Shown: one piece after another, positions 28,256 through 40,400 of the stretch
Layout of the letters: each line of letters begins with the position of its first letter
Numbering within the stretch: the stretch's first letter is position 1
NCBI GenBank assembly: GCA_021234155.1
Contig: JAJEKV010000060.1
Span: 558,001 to 622,000, forward strand
Direction of reading: 5' to 3'
DNA length: 64,000 bases
From: Isoetes taiwanensis
Taxonomy: Eukaryota; Streptophyta; Lycopodiopsida; Isoetales; Isoetaceae
The notes under the pieces: model-generated
The model's database searches: none
The model's input: only the letters and a program-made list of their open reading frames with translations
Told to the model about the DNA's origin: nothing
Program-made: the position numbers and the translations under genes

Positions 28256-28449
28256 ATTGAGGAGCGGCTTGCATGCAAGGAATTCAGAATGCTTAAATAG
28301 CCTTTACGAATTTGGGTGATTGCGACTAGAAGACAATAATTAATACTAAAGAAATAGGCCAGTACAAGTCATTCAATATTTAGGAATACTAGTGGGTTTG
28401 AGACAGTTCCAAAATAGAATTTCTAAAAAGCATAAAATTGAAAACGAAC

Positions 28450-29640
28450 CTCTAATCCTTGTTCTTGGCAGCCAGTTTAGCAATTTCGAGCAATGTCTCC
28501 TTTGTCATTTCACAAATGCTTTAAGTCATTGCAGCCATGGACTCAGCAATTTTCAAGCTGTTGGCAGACCTTATTGTTTCCAATTCCCTAACCAACTCAA
28601 TTTTTCTTGCACTTTCTTCTTTCAGGAAATCCAATTTCTTTACCTCAGTGTCCCTGAATGTGCTTGCCATTTGTGATATTCCCATTGCAATGTCCTCATC
28701 TATCTACAACCTGGACTTCTTTCTACTTGTTGGTTTTCCACAAACTCCAGGGTGGTTACATGCAGCTGATCTAGGACTTGAAGAATCTGTCTGGTTTTCT
28801 GTTGGTGTCCTATTGCTTGGAATGTCGGGCATGACTGGACTGCTCGGATTTCCCGTGTTTACATTATTATTTGAATTGGGTGGAATGCTTTCGAAGTGGT
28901 CATCAAAAGCTGCATCTGTTCTAAAAGTTTCAAAGGAAGTGTCATTCATCAATGATTCTGAGAAATTTGTATACAAGTCTGCAGCCTCATAAGCTTCATT
29001 CCCAAATTCGCCATCGTCACCAGCCCCTGGAATTGGATTATCTGAGGTGACACCATACTTCACCTCTTCCATTCTGTCATACCACTGCCAAGTTGAAGGT
29101 TCAGAACCCGTCTGGCTACAAGCCTCCTTCTCATCTTTGAATTTAGCTTGGAGCTTATCCCATTTGTTCTTAAGTTGTCTCAGCTCCACTAAACCCCCAA
29201 CTATAAGCTGCAATTTGATCATAATTTCTCTCCATTGTGTGTTAGAGAGGTTGAGGGTGCCATTAGTTACTAATTTCATCTCGTTTACGAGATTGAGGAA
29301 AGTGGAGACACCTTGATCTGTCCATTGCACAGGAGACTTTCTATGTGTCTATCACTTTTGAATTTTCTTTCTCATGCAAAACAAGAGCCAAGGCAACTTT
29401 AGATTCAAAAGATTCACTCACAATATCAGAGGAGGCCTGAATTTCGCTCAATACTCGTTTGGGTCTCCTTTCCTTTGGCTGTCTTGGTGATGGAATTGGC
29501 TCAGAATTTGTCTCCAAATGCACATCCATGGAGATCTGGCCTGTCATTTTTCGGGTCCTTCTTGGTGCCATTTTTTCAACCCGAGGAGGCACGAAAGGCT
29601 TGCTGCTTGCTGGCAAAGCAGATCAAGAGGCCTTAGACAT
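28450..29640 (-). pseudogene. Harbinger Myb/SANT-like DNA-binding protein, broken
   Basis: The second protein of PIF/Harbinger elements binds the inverted repeats and helps bring the nuclease to DNA. The ATG at 29640 is followed by an in-frame TGA after five codons. The frame 29616-29341 holds a basic N-terminus (APRRTRKM). After a one-base shift, 29339-28704 contains QWTDQGVSTFLNLVNEM...W...LRQLKNKWDKLQAKFKDEKEA, the Myb/SANT-like pattern (Myb_DNA-bind_3) with three spaced Trp residues. A TAG follows, and then a coiled-coil C-terminus (EVKKLDFLKEESARKIELVR) down to about 28450. Three lesions make it a pseudogene. Confidence 0.75.
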
Positions 29641-30078
29641 CTGAATCCAATTAATTGTAGGAGAATAAGGAAGACTTAAAACGAAATTGAGGTTCAAAAC
29701 TTAATGTATGAATGCTAAAAAATAGAATGCAAATGGGTGCGAAATCTGACGAATACCTGGATCGTAATCGGCTAATGGCTTCGAGAAATTGGATACTTTT
29801 GCAAGAATTAGGCGGCCTTGAAGATCAAGAAGTAGGGGAAATGGCGCCCCTGATTTTCAGTGTGGGAAACATTTCGGGCAGTTTTTTCAGGCAGCGAAAA
29901 TTAAGCCTAATTGTATGGTTAGTGGGCAATGAAAACGCCCCTAACGGCTGTTAGGGGCGAATCATCTCTCAAGGTGAGAGTTGGGTTTTCCCACTCTCAC
30001 CCATCTCTCCCATCTCTCCCCCATCTCTATTCTCTCGTATTGTCTCTCGTAATCTCTAAGTCAGCATGTGGCCAACGC

Positions 30079-30106
30079 ATCTCTCTCTCTCTCTCTCTCT
30101 CTCTCT
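30079..30106 (+). repeat. (CT)n tract, probable right half of the LINE copy F tail
   Basis: About 13 CT units directly abut the right inverted repeat of the Harbinger element on one side and the first base of a SINE on the other. Confidence 0.75.
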
Positions 30107-30316
30107 GGGCGTTTGGTCTAGTGGTAACACACTAGTTCCTTAGCAATGTGGTCTCGAAGTTCGAGGCCTTGAAATCGCTTTTCGATCTTGTTGGGGTCAA
30201 ATCCTAATGAGGCCTTAATGTAAGGTGGTTGGGGGCAGAGCCCAACCAAGCAATGTAGTGTGGTGTGTGGTCACATGTCCAGTTGGATGCTACCTAGTGG
30301 CGTGATGTTAAAACTA

Positions 30317-30358
<42 letters not shown>

Positions 30359-30371
30359 CTCTCTCTCTCTC
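30107..30371 (+). mobile_element. SINE copy 2, tRNA-derived, (CTAT)n(CT)n tail
   Basis: The head carries an RNA polymerase III A box (TGGTCTAGTGGTAAC, 30115-30129) and a B box (GTTCGAGGCC, 30159-30168) at tRNA-like spacing. There is no acceptor-stem complement, so it is not a functional tRNA. The body runs to GGCGTGATGTTAAAACTACT at about 30313. The tail is about ten CTAT units, then CT units to 30371. The 5' end begins directly after a (CT)n tract. Confidence 0.82.
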
Positions 30372-31412
30372 ATCTATTGTTTTATGATAATATTTGATGA
30401 TGTTTGTCTAATAGGCCCTTGAGGCCTCCCATAGACATAATAAGATTTCTTTCTTTCTTTCTCTCTCTCTCTCTCTCTCTGGCTCGTGGCAGAATGTAGC
30501 CTCATTTGGGCTTAGTGGCCAAGCTCAAGGAGGCTTATCAAGTCACTTGAAGAACTTATGAATGCTCAACAACATCATAGTCATGCTTAATGGATTCTCT
30601 AGGCTTAGTTGAGCCAATGCCCATCTTTGGAGGAAGAATGGTTGCTCTAAGAATGGTAAAACAATTGACTATGATGTTAAAGACATGGATTTATGACTGC
30701 ATGTCTGGCATATTTTACTACATTCAGACAATGCCTGCTAGATGTCTCTATCCGTGCTATGTAAAATAAGCCCTAGCCCCAACCAGAGCAAGAACTTTGG
30801 CAAGTTGAAGTAAAAATTTAAAGAAAAACAGTTTGAATCAAGTATGCCAAGAACTCTTAGGCTACATTCCCGTGAGCGTAACTGGACTTCAAAATTCAAA
30901 GATGTCAACCGCAGCTTTCAGAAATCCTCGACCATTTATGAAAACTCGAAGTTAACTTTTTCAATAACTTTAGGAATAATTTGAAATCAGGAGGCCGCAT
31001 GGGAACGTCGCCTTAGATTGGCCTTGTACTCTACATTGAGCTCTCAAATCTCTGAACTAGGTGCTACCATACGGCTGCATGCCAAATGCTCCCATCAATC
31101 TACGCAAGTGAATCCGTCATTAAAAGGAACCCCGAACAATGGGCACGACTCAGAGATACAAGTTGTTTTAGTGACCCATTAAGAATCCAAAATACTATTA
31201 TACCAAAAAAAAAGTGGGTGTCCTACGTGGATATTGTTTCCAAGAATGAAGGCCCGCTCCACGTACTCGCCATCGCCAACTCCTTTACGCAACGGCGATG
31301 GCGGCCCGCTACGGCGGGCATCTGCACTAAACGGACTGGAACAAATGGCCGCATATACCAACAGGTTCCTCTTTCCCTTTTCTTAATCAGCAGAATTGTC
31401 TGTAGTTCAGTT
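30372..31412. other. Intergenic region and probable 5' leader of the myosin gene
   Basis: A second pyrimidine tail, (TTTC)n(CT)n, ends at about 30480 behind a stretch resembling 19030-19070 (TTTTATGAT...TTTGTCTAAT). The rest shows no gene. A pyrimidine-rich acceptor-like site (TTCTTAATCAGCAG) ends at about 31393, 20 bases before the myosin ATG, so the 5' UTR may contain an intron. Confidence 0.45.
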
Positions 31413-34400
31413 ATGGGCGTAGATGATGCTAAACATGGAGCTGCCATTGCACGAAATATGGCCCTGGAAGAAATGCTAGATTCCTTGCAACCGACGGTTA
31501 AGAAATCTAAAGACTATCTTAATGCACCCCAGAAAAGGGATTTTGATGCCCAGTTGTTATCGACTTTGCACAAAGAGCCTATGTTTGATGGAAATCGACT
31601 TAAAGCTGTCAATCAATCATTAATTCAAACTGATAAACAGTCTCCTACGATGAAGGCATCGCAACAAGACGGCTTCATGTCCACCGGAATTGAGGATCCA
31701 AATCTAGCTTGGAGCAATGCAGATATGCTGTTCAAAAAGGTCTGCAACTCTACTAAGCCCCCCCTTCTTTTTCGTAAATAACTTCAACCATGTTGCCCAC
31801 TCTTTTCGAATGATCCATTTTATGTACAATACTTTTGTTTTAGCTACAATGAGATGGTTTTTTTCTTCTTTTTGCCTCTTTCTTGTTTCTGAAACCAATC
31901 TATGCCGCATATTCTTTTCGCAGAATTCACGGGTTTGGTGGAAATCATCCAGTGAGAATTGGTGTTTAGCAACCATTCAATCAACAAAAGATGGAAACCA
32001 TGTTATATCAACTAATGAAGGGGTATTAGACTTGAACCATGTTTTCTTAAGCAACTTTTGTCTGCGTGTGAATATTAATGAATTTCTTTGGTTGTTGCAG
32101 CATATCAGTGTTAATACCAAAGATATATTCCCTGCAAATCCCAACGTGCTTGATGGGGTGGATGATCTGATACAGCTAAGCTATCTTAATGAGCCTGCTG
32201 TCCTTGAGAATTTGAAAATACGATACTCTCAGGGCATGATATATGTCAGTTCTGCGACTGATTTCAGATTTAAACCTTTACCCTTTCCACTTTCTTATGT
32301 ATATTCATTTGGATACGTGCAGACAAAGGCTGGTCCCGTGCTTATTGCCATAAATCCCTATAGGGAAATTCCTGTATATTCGTTTCAGTATATAAGAGCC
32401 TACCATGCAAAGCAGTGTGTGTCTCCACATGTATACATGACAACAGACAATGCATATACTGCTATGCTCAGAGGTGATGCTGTCATCATTAAGCTCTTAA
32501 ATCAACAATAGCATCCATAATAAATATATGTGTGCTTAAACCAATAATATCAGAATTGATAGCAACCATGCTCGTTCCAAAAACCCATTGCACATTAATG
32601 AACAAACATGGTTTCAAATAAATAGGGTCCAAAGGATTAGCAAACTTGAATTCCTTTTCTACATATAGAGATCATCAGTGGGTTGAAACAGTTCTTAATG
32701 CAGTCTCTTGTCTGGGAGGTGGCCATCAAGATATTGACTGCTATCGCATGCAAATGTCTGATTGCATACATGCAAGCACAGTTGATAGTGTGCCTACCCT
32801 TTCTATCAGGTACTTACATGGATAATGCCCTATGTATTATTCCAGTGCTTGGATAGGGATTTTGTGTACTTGAGAGACATTGCCTATACTCGATGGAACC
32901 TTAAAACAAATATTACTTTGGCAATGACCTAGATCCGGTTAACAGAAAACCAATAACCGTTTTAACATTTTAACAGATTTCAAGTTAAGTTTGTATCTGC
33001 CTTGTAAATAGCTTGTCTTTGGTCAGAATGACATGCATAGGTGTACCCATGGTTGCCGTCAATATTCTTCTAAGCAGGCAGCCTTATTAGACCATTCCTT
33101 CAGTCACACGAACACCAAGGAAATAAGTTGAAAAGAGCCTGAGTAACATGCAAATTGTAGAAATTACCTTCTAATTATATAAACACTGAGCCTTGTATTA
33201 TATTTATTTTTTTATTTGTGGACATGATTGTTGTTTGGTCAAAGACATCACAAAGAGGGTAATTCATTTTTGGCTCTTTGAAATGTAAATGTCCTATTGT
33301 TATTATTATTTGCAATGCTGTTTCTCATTCCAAATATTTTGCTGCAGATGGAGAGAATCAGTCAATAATTATCAGGTAAATGCTCACTGTCATAACTAAA
33401 TTGTTTAGTGTTTTGATGAGGTGTACATAAAGAAAGATTTGTTTGCCTAAGGGAAGTCTATATGGGCCTAGATATGATGACTTGCATGTGCTTATGAAGT
33501 CTAATTTTTTCTAAACTGGTAACCGTGGTTCCAAGCAATGACGATGGTACGTGCATGTTTTGTCCAGTGGGGAAAGTGGTTCAGGGAAAACAGAAACTGC
33601 AAAGATTGCAATGAAGTATCTGGCTGCTCTTGGATGTGGAAAAGGCATAGAAGATAGGATCCTCGAGACCAATCCAATACTGGAAGCCTTTGGAAATGCG
33701 AAAACTCTTCGAAATGACAATTCCAGTCGCTTTGTAAGTTGCCTGCCACTATCATAATTTCAAGGACTGGGTGTCGAGGTTTTTGTTTTAATTTTCATTG
33801 TTCTTCTGTTTAAATGTCAAATTTGTTGTACTATTGTAAATCAATCTTATTTTTTTTCTAGGGAAAGCTCATTGACATTCATTTTGATGGTGATGGGAAA
33901 ATCTGTGGGGCAAAAATACAAACTTGTAAGCTTCGTATTGCTATTATTTGAAAGTTTTTGCTGGCAGCTTGTTTGTCTGGTTACTGTAGTGTTTTGAATT
34001 TTCTGTATTGACGTCTGACTTATGCATCTTTCTATTTGTGTCATCCGTTTCTGCTACTATGTTCTAAAGATCTTCTGGAGAAGGTAAGTATCTAAAATTA
34101 AATATCACTTCAGGGAAGCTAAGTTGTAGCTAATACATGAGCAGCCTTTTTCACATTACAGTCGAGGGTTGTGCAGCAAGCCAAGGGAGAACGGTCTTAT
34201 CATGTATTTTACCAGTTGTGTGCTGGAGCTACGGATGCATTAAGGAGTATGAGTTTCAAACACTTGTCACTAACATTATCATACTTATCCTTAATATGGA
34301 TCTTTCATGTGTGTTTGTTTGTGTGCTTAGGCCACTTGAAGCTGAAAGCAGCATCTGATTTTTACTATCTGAGACAAAGCGACTGCTTGCTCATTAAGGA

Positions 34401-37400
34401 TGTGGATGATGCGCGCAATTTTCAAAACTTACTGGTAAGAAAGACCTCTTTTCCTCCATCTCGATTTCTGCAGTCTACAGTCGCGTGTCCTGGATATTGC
34501 CCAAGCTCAAGGATGGAATGTTGCATATGATGGCATGAATGCCTATTTACCTTCTGCAAATATGAACTGAATGTTAACTCATGTTACAGTTGTTTGGCTA
34601 GAGTCGTGTTATATTTCCCTGTCTGTTGCCTATACTACAATTGTTTTTAAGTGGCATTTTTCCTTGGTCTTTCCAAGCTCAAAGGTTGGTTGTGTCATGA
34701 TGTGACATGATAACATTTTGCCATGTACAAATATAGACCACAATAGTAACGAATGTTTTTTCAGACAACGTTTTGTACTCCTATACTAACTTTTTATAAG
34801 CATACCTGCAGAAGCAGCATTAAGCATACCTCATCCTAGGAACTATCTGATTGTTCGACTTTACAATACGTGTAAGTGCAGAACGCAATGAATATCATGC
34901 AAATCAATAGAGCTGATCAAGAGAGGATATTTGAGATGCTTGCAGCAATTTTATGGCTTGGAAACATTTCGTTTGCTGTTGTAAATGATGGAAGTGTGGA
35001 TATTCAAGATAAAAATGGTAACTTACACTTGCTTGGCATGTACACCTCATATACATACACCTAAATCCTTAATTTGATGGCATGGAAAGAGTCACAATCT
35101 TAATCCAATAATGCAAGGGTCATTACTATGCAGCATGGAACTCATGATCAGTTCATTAAATGTTTGTTGTTTCTGGCAGCCATTTCCCAGGCAGCATCCT
35201 TATTACATTGCAGTGTAAAGGACCTTTCCGATGCCCTCTCAACTCGTAAGATTCGTGCAAAGCATGAGCAGATAATTCAGCATCTTAATTACTCTCAGGT
35301 ACAATTTGGTTAATCTGTTAAATTTTTCTAGTATACCTTTATTGATTCATATCCCTTGACCATAATGTAGGCCGTTGACTCAAGGGATGCAATGGCAAAG
35401 GCAATATATGCAGGCCTGTTCAGTCGACTTGTGAACCTCATAAATAAGTCTCTCGACTTTGGACGGCCCCTTACTGGAAGATTTATTAGTATTTTGGACA
35501 TTTATGGTTTTGAATCCTTTAAGGTATAATTCTTTTCTATATCGCGTGGGATTGTTCCGAGACCTAATTCGGAGACCTAATTCGGATACGTCACTGTTGA
35601 ACAGAAAAATAATTTTGAGCAATTTTGCATAAACTATGCAAATGAGAGGCTGCAGCAACATTTCAATAATCATGTGTTTAAAGTGCAACAGGAGGTAAAA
35701 TATTCTAGCTATTTTTGGCATAAGGATTAAACTACGATTTTTGCGTTGTCATTTACTTTTCTATCTATGTAGGATAGTTGTCAAATTTCAAATTTTCAGG
35801 AAATTGATTAGCAGAAATCAAATGTTTTATTCTGGTTGTAGGAATATACATCTGAAGGAATCAATTGGACGACCATTAATGTTGGGAATAACAAGGAGTG
35901 CTTAGATCTTATTGAAAAGGTTATGTTCAACATCTCTCCCAATCCATTTTGTATATTGGGTCACATGTGATGTTGGCTCAAATAAAGCTGACATGAATAA
36001 TTTTCTGGTTTTATTACAGAAACCAATGGGGTTCATTGCCCTTTTAGATGAGGAATGCACCTTTCCTGGATCTACAGAAGACACTCTTGCTATAAAACTA
36101 AACCAGCATTTGAAGAAGTACAACTCTTTCAGAGGAAGGGCTAGGGCATTCACTGTTCGTCACTATGTCGGAGAGGTTGTCTTTACAACTAGATTTGCTT
36201 TAATGGACCGGCAATAGCATCACATTTACCAACCAGATCTTTCATTTACGAGCAGGTGACATATGATGTGTGTGGACTACTAGAAAAAAACAGAGATATC
36301 TTGCATCCCGACCTAGTCTACCTGCTAGTATCATGTCAATGTGATTTGGAGGATAATTCAGCGAACAACATGGCAGATGTGAAGAAATCTTATGGAAATG
36401 ACTTCCACAAGCAGACGGTTGCAACGAAATTTAAAGTATAAAACGAGATCCTTATGCTTTTAACTAATGGTACATGTTACATTCTCTCTTTTCATCAATG
36501 ATGTCTTTGAAGCTGGCAAGATTTGGATATTAATTTCTGCTTGGTCCGTCATTTTCTTTTTACCAATAATGCTTGGCCCATCATTCTTTTGCCTGATCTA
36601 ATACTGGATGATTATGCTCCCAGCACTGGCTAGGAATTGCTCAGAAAGCAGAAATATTTATGCTGTAAAATGCAGTAATGTTACTAGTAATGCAGTAATA
36701 TTCAATATTGCATGCAAATCCTCAAGGCAGATTTTATCTGTTTGGTGGATTTTGTATTTTTGTGCGGTAAATCGCATTAATAGGTTGAGGGAAGGACATA
36801 GAGACACAAATGAGTTCATTAAGAGAGGAGTAAGCAAGGCATGTAGATAGATTAGGTAGAGAAATCTTTTTTATTCTAAGGATAATTTAGTCCTTATGTA
36901 CAATCAGATTAAGTTAGCTTTACGTCAAATACCTAAGCTAACCCTAATTACGATACCCTAGCCTAGTGTTATACAGTCAATATGCTTATCATCTGAATAA
37001 TGACATAATTCACATTCATTGCTTAACGTGTAGTTTTAACTCATTACTTAAATGCGAGAGATTGCAGACCTGAATGTTTCAGAGTTGAATATCCCAAGTG
37101 GTTTAGAAAAGATATCTGTCACTTGATGGAATATTTTCATACCTACAATGGTGAGCAATTTAGAAATGTATTCTTGACATGAAGTTGGTGAAGATTCCGT
37201 CCAAATTGTGATGCCACGGCCATAATCAGTCACAATTACTATTCTTGATCATTCTTCTCATCCATTACCCAGCTGGAACTGAGCACCTCCACAGCACTCA
37301 TAGGCACATAAGCAAACAAGGCAAAATTACAGTAATTTATTGATTGATTTTCACTGGATAACATCACTTGACGATTTCATTGAGTGTTTTCCTTTAGCTG

Positions 37401-40400
37401 CGGGTTCATTGTGCAAGCTTTCAAGTGACCCCATTGTGGATAATTGTGAGGGCTCCGAAAGTATTTTTCAACTCCTCCTTCTGCCTTGGGCTTCTTCGGA
37501 TTTTCTAGTTCCATTGAGCAGCACGTTTTCGGTCATTGCTTAATTTTAGAAGGCTTTAATACCTCCTCAAATGTTTGCTGAAAAATCCTTCATATGGCAT
37601 CTTATCTTTTCCAAACCTTTATGGAAAATCTCGTATTTTATCCTCTTCTTCCTTAGCGCTTACAGCATCGACTCTAAGGTTACTTATCATGAAACAAATA
37701 ATTTTTCTTTTATGGGATACTGCAATCTGCATGCTTTGGCCTGCCATTATACACAATAAATGTGCATATTGTCCAATCATCTAACATTTGTGTGCTCTGT
37801 GTTTCATGATCATATACTAATTCTTTACATCCAAAAGTTTTGAAATATATCTTCCCTGGTTTTTTACATAAAGGGCCATGCTGTCCAATCTCTTATAGAA
37901 TCTGCAAGAAGAGAGAATGATGTTGAAATTGCTTCAGCCCAAAACTTATAAAGCATTTTCAATTGCCTTGTATTGACAACAACACAAGGCACCTTTTATC
38001 CGCTCAATTTTTCTGCATAGAATAAGGTGCCGTACACGTCTTTGGGTGCCATGATGGACATGAAGTTGCTCAAACATTCTTGAAGCAAATTCTCTTCCAT
38101 TGTCAGGTCCAAGTTAACAATTTGTTTGCCATCTAGATCTAGAACACAAAGTTTGAAAGAAGTGGGCTGATTGCTTATATCTTTCTATATATAGATCCAT
38201 GAAACTTTCCAACAGTGTTGAGACAGAGAAGCTACTTCTGTGTTTCTTGTCATAAGATCTTGTTTGCAGATATTGGAGTTGGAGAATGTGAGAGTATCCT
38301 ATGACAGATACTGCGTGGCACTTCTTTACTAGAAGTAAACTTACAACATCAAGCACCAGCATTCATACTCGGCCACGGAAGGTCTACTAGCATGTAGCCA
38401 TAAGTTCAAGTGTATCCGTCATTGGGCTTCTGAAGGAGTATGTAGATGCTGCATTATGCTATAAATATATTTACGAAGCATGTCTTCTAGCAACACGTAG
38501 ATACCATAATGGAAAATAAAAAATGATAGAGAGGAGTGGCGAATGGGCATCAATGGTTGTGTATGTGTGTGCTTGTCCTTTTTCTAAAATAGTCTATAGA
38601 CATATCTATAATATAATGCAAGATCTATGTATATAACATTTTACAAACATAATGGTGTTTCCACAATGGCGGTTATATTATGCTAGACTGCGTGACGCAT
38701 CCCTCTTAGAATTGGCATCAGCATCAACATTCTTATTATGATCAATATTCGTACTGCCAGCTTCAGTATTTTTGCACAAAATTTTGCTATAAAAAGTTAC
38801 TCTAATGCTAATTGTAACTAGTTGTCTCACGGAGTTAGAGAATTTCATGGATTGTGTTGTGCTTCTTTTCAAATTTTATCTCTGTTTCATTAGATGCTTG
38901 ATTATTATTCTGGTAACTGATAAAACCTCACGAACGTCTTATACCCCATGTCCCATGTTCATATCATTCCTTCCCTCCTTGGGATGCTCACCCCCAACCA
39001 TGTAAAATACCTTAGGAAGTTTTTGCTGAGAACTTGCTTTGCTGCGAAATGCAGGGTGTGAACACAAAAGAGCACATAAGAGAAGCAATGAACACCCTGA
39101 TCCTTGCATACAATTAGGTCAAGTCAAAATACCTAGATTACACTAATTACAGAACTCTAACCCTAGAAGATTAAAAATGTTCTGGCTGGAATGCTGACAT
39201 GTATGTTCAAGTAGAGTCCCATATGTTGTAGAATTGTCTATGTATAACATCTACGTAAATAGATCATGAATTTCAATGAGGCTGCTCTCTTAGAGGATGA
39301 CACATTGCATATATTATTGTGTATTATAACTAGAAGATAAGGGTTTCTGATTAGACACTGTCTAATCATGAGTTCTAAAGGACAAGAAGATCCTTTCCAA
39401 ATCATCTTTTGTAGAATTTCTTGGATTTCTTTTTATGTGCATAATGTTTTTGTTTTTGTTAACCTTTCTCTTTATTTACCCCCCCTCCCCCCGAAAAAAA
39501 GAAAAAAGGGGTGTGGAAGGCCTGGCCTTTTAATACTAACCATATGAACTTACAGGGGCAGCTAGCAGCATTGATGCAACAACTGGAAAGCACCAACCCC
39601 CACTTTATCCGTTGCATCAAACCGAACACAAATCAGTTCGCAAATGTTTTTGAAGATAACTTTGTACTGCAACAGCTCTGTTGCTGCGGTGTGTTTGAGC
39701 TTGTTCGCATTTCACAGTTTGGTTACCCTACCTCTAACCTACACCAGAGTTTCGCATCCAGGTCAACATTTATTGCTCCTTTGCACAATGTGCGCATAAA
39801 ACTATTTGAAACTAATCATGTGTGTTTACTTCAGGTATGGCTTCCTCTTAGGATCACGCGGAATGGAACCATTAGATGTTTGTCTTGGTATACTGAAGAA
39901 GTATAATATCTCTTCAGAAAAATACCAAGTAGGCACGACAAAAATATTCTTTCGTGTTGGACAGGTTTGTTAGGAGCACTACCATCACTTAAAGAAAAAA
40001 AAAATAATAGCGCTCCAGGAAATCACATAGTAGGAGTTCCTATGTGCTGTCACTGGAAACACAAGAATAAAAGTTTTTTAATAACCATACTAACGTTGGA
40101 AAAAGCAAATATCAGAGAGAAAAAACCAGTTGATTTTTCGTCTCATTCCGCTGTGCTTGAAAATATTTATTGCATAACCTCTTTCATGGAAAACCTAAAT
40201 TTCAAATACATCTGGATTTGATTATCAAGGATTATGTAACTAAAATGAATTTCTTATATCTACAAAATATGCTAGATTACAATTGAAAGAGCAAATATGC
40301 TCTTTCAAAGGTCTCTTCAGATCTTTATATCTCTGCATGCAACTTTTTGCTTGTAAACAAGTTTTGCATCTAACTGTCAATCGATATTTAACAGACAGCA

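Larger units (their letters stand above)
25060..30078. mobile_element. PIF/Harbinger DNA transposon, about 5.0 kb
   Basis: The ends are 16-bp terminal inverted repeats with one mismatch: GCGTCGGCCACATGCT at 25060-25075, and the complement of GCGTTGGCCACATGCT at 30063-30078. Both flanks are CT-rich, and the 3-bp flanks CTC and ATC match at two positions. Inside lie a + strand DDE nuclease (25392-27099) and a minus-strand Myb-like gene (29640-28450), the two-gene set of this superfamily, plus one extra minus ORF. Both known genes are broken, so the copy cannot move itself. Confidence 0.8.

Noticed and set aside
30107-30180. Possible tRNA gene
   Set aside because: A and B boxes are present, but no acceptor or anticodon stem forms. 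The same body recurs with microsatellite tails, so it is a SINE.
37340-37784. Short + strand frames in myosin intron 17
   Set aside because: They lie antisense to copia debris and show no motifs.
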